15,638 nt of DNA, from NCBI GenBank assembly GCA_905372135.1, contig CAJPNS010000040.1:1-15638 (forward strand), given 5' to 3'. The DNA comes from Porphyromonadaceae bacterium. GTDB taxonomy: Bacteria > Bacteroidota > Bacteroidia > Bacteroidales > Paludibacteraceae. The notes beneath the pieces were generated by a model. It did not search any database, had not been told where the DNA came from, and saw only the letters and a list, made by a program, of their open reading frames with translations. Below are positions 15,001 through 15,638 of the stretch, piece by piece (the stretch's first letter is position 1; every line of letters begins with the position of its first letter). Position numbers and translations under genes: made by a program.

Positions 15001-15177
15001 AGGGTAATGATAGACGGAAGGCGGGCAATAGTGGTCGATTATAAGTTCGGGCAACCGCAGGCAGCCCACCGAAGACAGATAGTGCATTATATGTCTCTAC
15101 TCGAAAAGATGGGATACTCAGTAGAGGGGTATCTGTGGTACGTAAAAGCAAACAGCATAGAGAGGGTTTTGTTGTAA
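12067..15177 (+). CDS. AddA/RecB-like UvrD-family helicase-nuclease
   Basis: This is a superfamily 1A DNA helicase fused to a PD-(D/E)XK nuclease, as in AddA and RecB, which process double-strand breaks for recombination. In 1036 residues it has Walker A SAGSGKT (7-13), motif Ia AVTFTKDATAEMK, Walker B MIDEFQDT (389-396), motif III VGDVKQSIYRWR (421-432), TNWRS (456-460), motif V TIHKSKGLEFD (708-718) and motif VI YVACTRA (785-791). The C-terminal nuclease has GNIMH (897-901), Glu960, RPD (976-978), VDYK (990-993) and QIVHY (1004-1008), so the catalytic set looks complete. The protein begins only a few residues before the P loop, with no separate Q motif, as in other Bacteroidota members. No AddB/RecC-like partner is adjacent; upstream is the gldF-like gene (30-bp gap) and downstream chrA (31-bp gap). 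The class is firm; AddA versus a stand-alone relative is open. Confidence 0.9.
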   Translation: MLILKASAGSGKTYNLAMQFILRLVVEGDEAFRHILAVTFTKDATAEMKLRILADLYSIANGNNQPLIDNIKRELPGRRSITDEQIKAVAGRALLKILHDYGNFNVGTIDSFFQRVLRNLARELGKGSRFNIDLNDIKAVAEAVREVIAQAHNDTVLLDWLESFVNDKISEEKTWNVERELRIFGLNIFNEVYQTQQHNIIRLLEENPDIFKDKIAEYKKIINHFESYLKRKADEFFALSAEYGIVAETFNRKTVFNHFKKFADKDFDFEAGKMVLDALEDYGCLVTKSNPERNTLLPVMERVFHPLLKETEEFRERYMARYLAAKLCLKNIFNLGLLSYISKEIDRQSRENNRFMLKDTAMVLNAMINPEHDFSFVYEKIGADVRNVMIDEFQDTSWLQWQNFKALLADITASGRFSLLVGDVKQSIYRWRNGDWRILNNIEDEIRHAETRVLDTNWRSARNIVEFNNDVFGKMAQMLPEKFQSTYGSLPYNPFEKAYGDVRQKAAKTADEGFVSVGIYDRDDEALDMLGKTLDTLARKGYPAEKICVLCRTNKEVRQVADFLAKSEPEDKTYKNVVSDEAFLLSSSPAVQLIVAVMQVIDNPQDKVAAYEVGFIGKTLGLPSVDWRAELSDYGLKSLYETAMTIISLSGIRRIEGQAGYLYAFMDYLMSYQQDNSADISDFVRYWNDELSRKTVGSSSIKGIRVMTIHKSKGLEFDTVIIPFLEEDMHRTNTPSIVWCGAKDKPFDLPVFPIEYDKRMERSVFRNDFIDETIMLLMDSLNVFYVACTRAVNNLFIFAKRVSLETKKIRIEQLLQEAVALDDDTFTSGNLSDYNALAGSSSVSDDNPFKNPYSETVRAGFDIQNGTLDNTLFIQSNSSREFILGQDGETSPFVLEGNIMHSIFSDIDTADDVDSAVRNLVYKGIITDSDSRYYVSAVSEAIANPLVAEWYSGQYKTLNEQTIISKTADNRPAASRPDRVMIDGRRAIVVDYKFGQPQAAHRRQIVHYMSLLEKMGYSVEGYLWYVKANSIERVLL

Positions 15178-15208
15178 ACAATTCAAACACATTAAATTTC
15201 ATAACATA

Positions 15209-15638
15209 GTGATATACATTCAACTTTTCTATACCTTCTTCAAAATCGGATTGCTCGGCTTCGGCGGTGGCTACGGGATGTTGTCGCTCATACAGTTTGA
15301 AATAGTGGAGCACTACCATTGGCTTACGGTATCGCAATTCACCGATATTGTGGCTATATCGCAGGCTACTCCGGGACCCATCGGTATCAACTCGGCTACA
15401 TTCGTAGGATTTTCGGTTGCAGGCATCTTTGGAGCAATAGTAGCTACTATCGCCGTCGTAACACCCTCATTCATACTAATGTATCTGCTCATATACATAT
15501 TCAATCGATATCGCGACAATATATACACGAAATCGATACTTTCCGTGATGCAATATGTTGTAATCGGTCTTATCGCTTCTGCTGCAGTACTTTTAGTGAA
15601 TACCGAGACATTCGGCAGCAAATACACCGATATATTTT
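15209..15638 (+). CDS. chrA: Chromate transporter, ChrA family (3' end outside window)
   Basis: The reading frame stays open from GTG at 15209 to the window edge (143 codons seen). The protein starts (V/M)IYIQLFYTFFKIGLLGFGGGYG, then MLSLIQFEIVEHYHWLTVSQF and the signature ISQATPGPIGINSATFVGF, followed by hydrophobic segments VAGIFGAIVATIAVVTPSFI and QYVVIGLIASAAVLLV. This is the CHR domain of inner-membrane chromate transporters, probably the short, single-domain type, which in Bacteroidota usually comes as two adjacent genes. GTG is chosen because homologues begin with M-IYLQLFYTF-like sequence and no ATG precedes it in frame after the helicase stop. The spacing of 31 bp suggests transcription with the helicase gene. 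Chromate efflux is the family's named role; the natural substrate in an anaerobe may differ. Confidence 0.9.
   Translation, partial: MIYIQLFYTFFKIGLLGFGGGYGMLSLIQFEIVEHYHWLTVSQFTDIVAISQATPGPIGINSATFVGFSVAGIFGAIVATIAVVTPSFILMYLLIYIFNRYRDNIYTKSILSVMQYVVIGLIASAAVLLVNTETFGSKYTDIF

Noticed and set aside
1..15638. tRNA, rRNA or known riboswitch genes
   Set aside because: No cloverleaf, rRNA-like or recognised riboswitch sequence was seen in the intergenic regions.

Overview
The window looks like chromosomal DNA of a Bacteroidota bacterium, most likely order Bacteroidales. Four things point there. Promoters match the Bacteroidota consensus (TTG, about 19-20 bp, TAnnTTTG). A secreted protein ends in a type IX secretion (Por) sorting domain. 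There is a DUF4954 gene and a GldF-type permease, both typical of the phylum. The tgt-lptG gene order is also familiar from it. No rRNA, tRNA, insertion sequence, prophage or CRISPR array is visible. I do not assign a genus.

Layout, left to right. Positions 1-404 are an AT-rich intergenic region. It carries a strong leftward promoter for a gene outside the window and a strong rightward promoter for queA. Positions 405-5564 are a plus-strand cluster, queA - hisS - DUF4954 gene - rlmB, with short gaps or overlaps: tRNA modification, tRNA charging, an uncharacterised beta-helix protein and 23S rRNA methylation. A bidirectional hairpin terminator separates rlmB from a convergent minus-strand gene for a secreted, cysteine-ladder leucine-rich-repeat protein (5663-6856), which has its own promoter. 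Upstream of that, also on the minus strand, is ychF (7032-8135). The 596-bp gap 8136-8731 holds a leader hairpin and a 21-bp tandem repeat array. Minus-strand tgt-lptG (8732-11054) follows. A 241-bp divergent promoter region then leads to the plus-strand series gldF-like permease - AddA/RecB-like helicase-nuclease - chromate transporter (cut by the right edge).

Functional links: queA and tgt act in the same queuosine pathway but lie in separate transcription units, and both depart from family signature residues. hisS, rlmB and queA make the left half a translation/RNA-modification cluster in which the DUF4954 gene is the unexplained member. LptG, GldF, ChrA and the LRR protein are envelope-related.

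The least ordinary element is the 21-bp array at about 8429-8638. Its arms can pair both within a unit and across unit borders, the pairing is kept by covarying bases, and it is open as seven-residue repeats on both strands. Other points worth attention are homopolymer tracts placed where slippage would matter (a promoter spacer at 27-35 and three 7-nt runs inside gldF) and the altered motifs of QueA and Tgt. Most of the rest is ordinary core genome.
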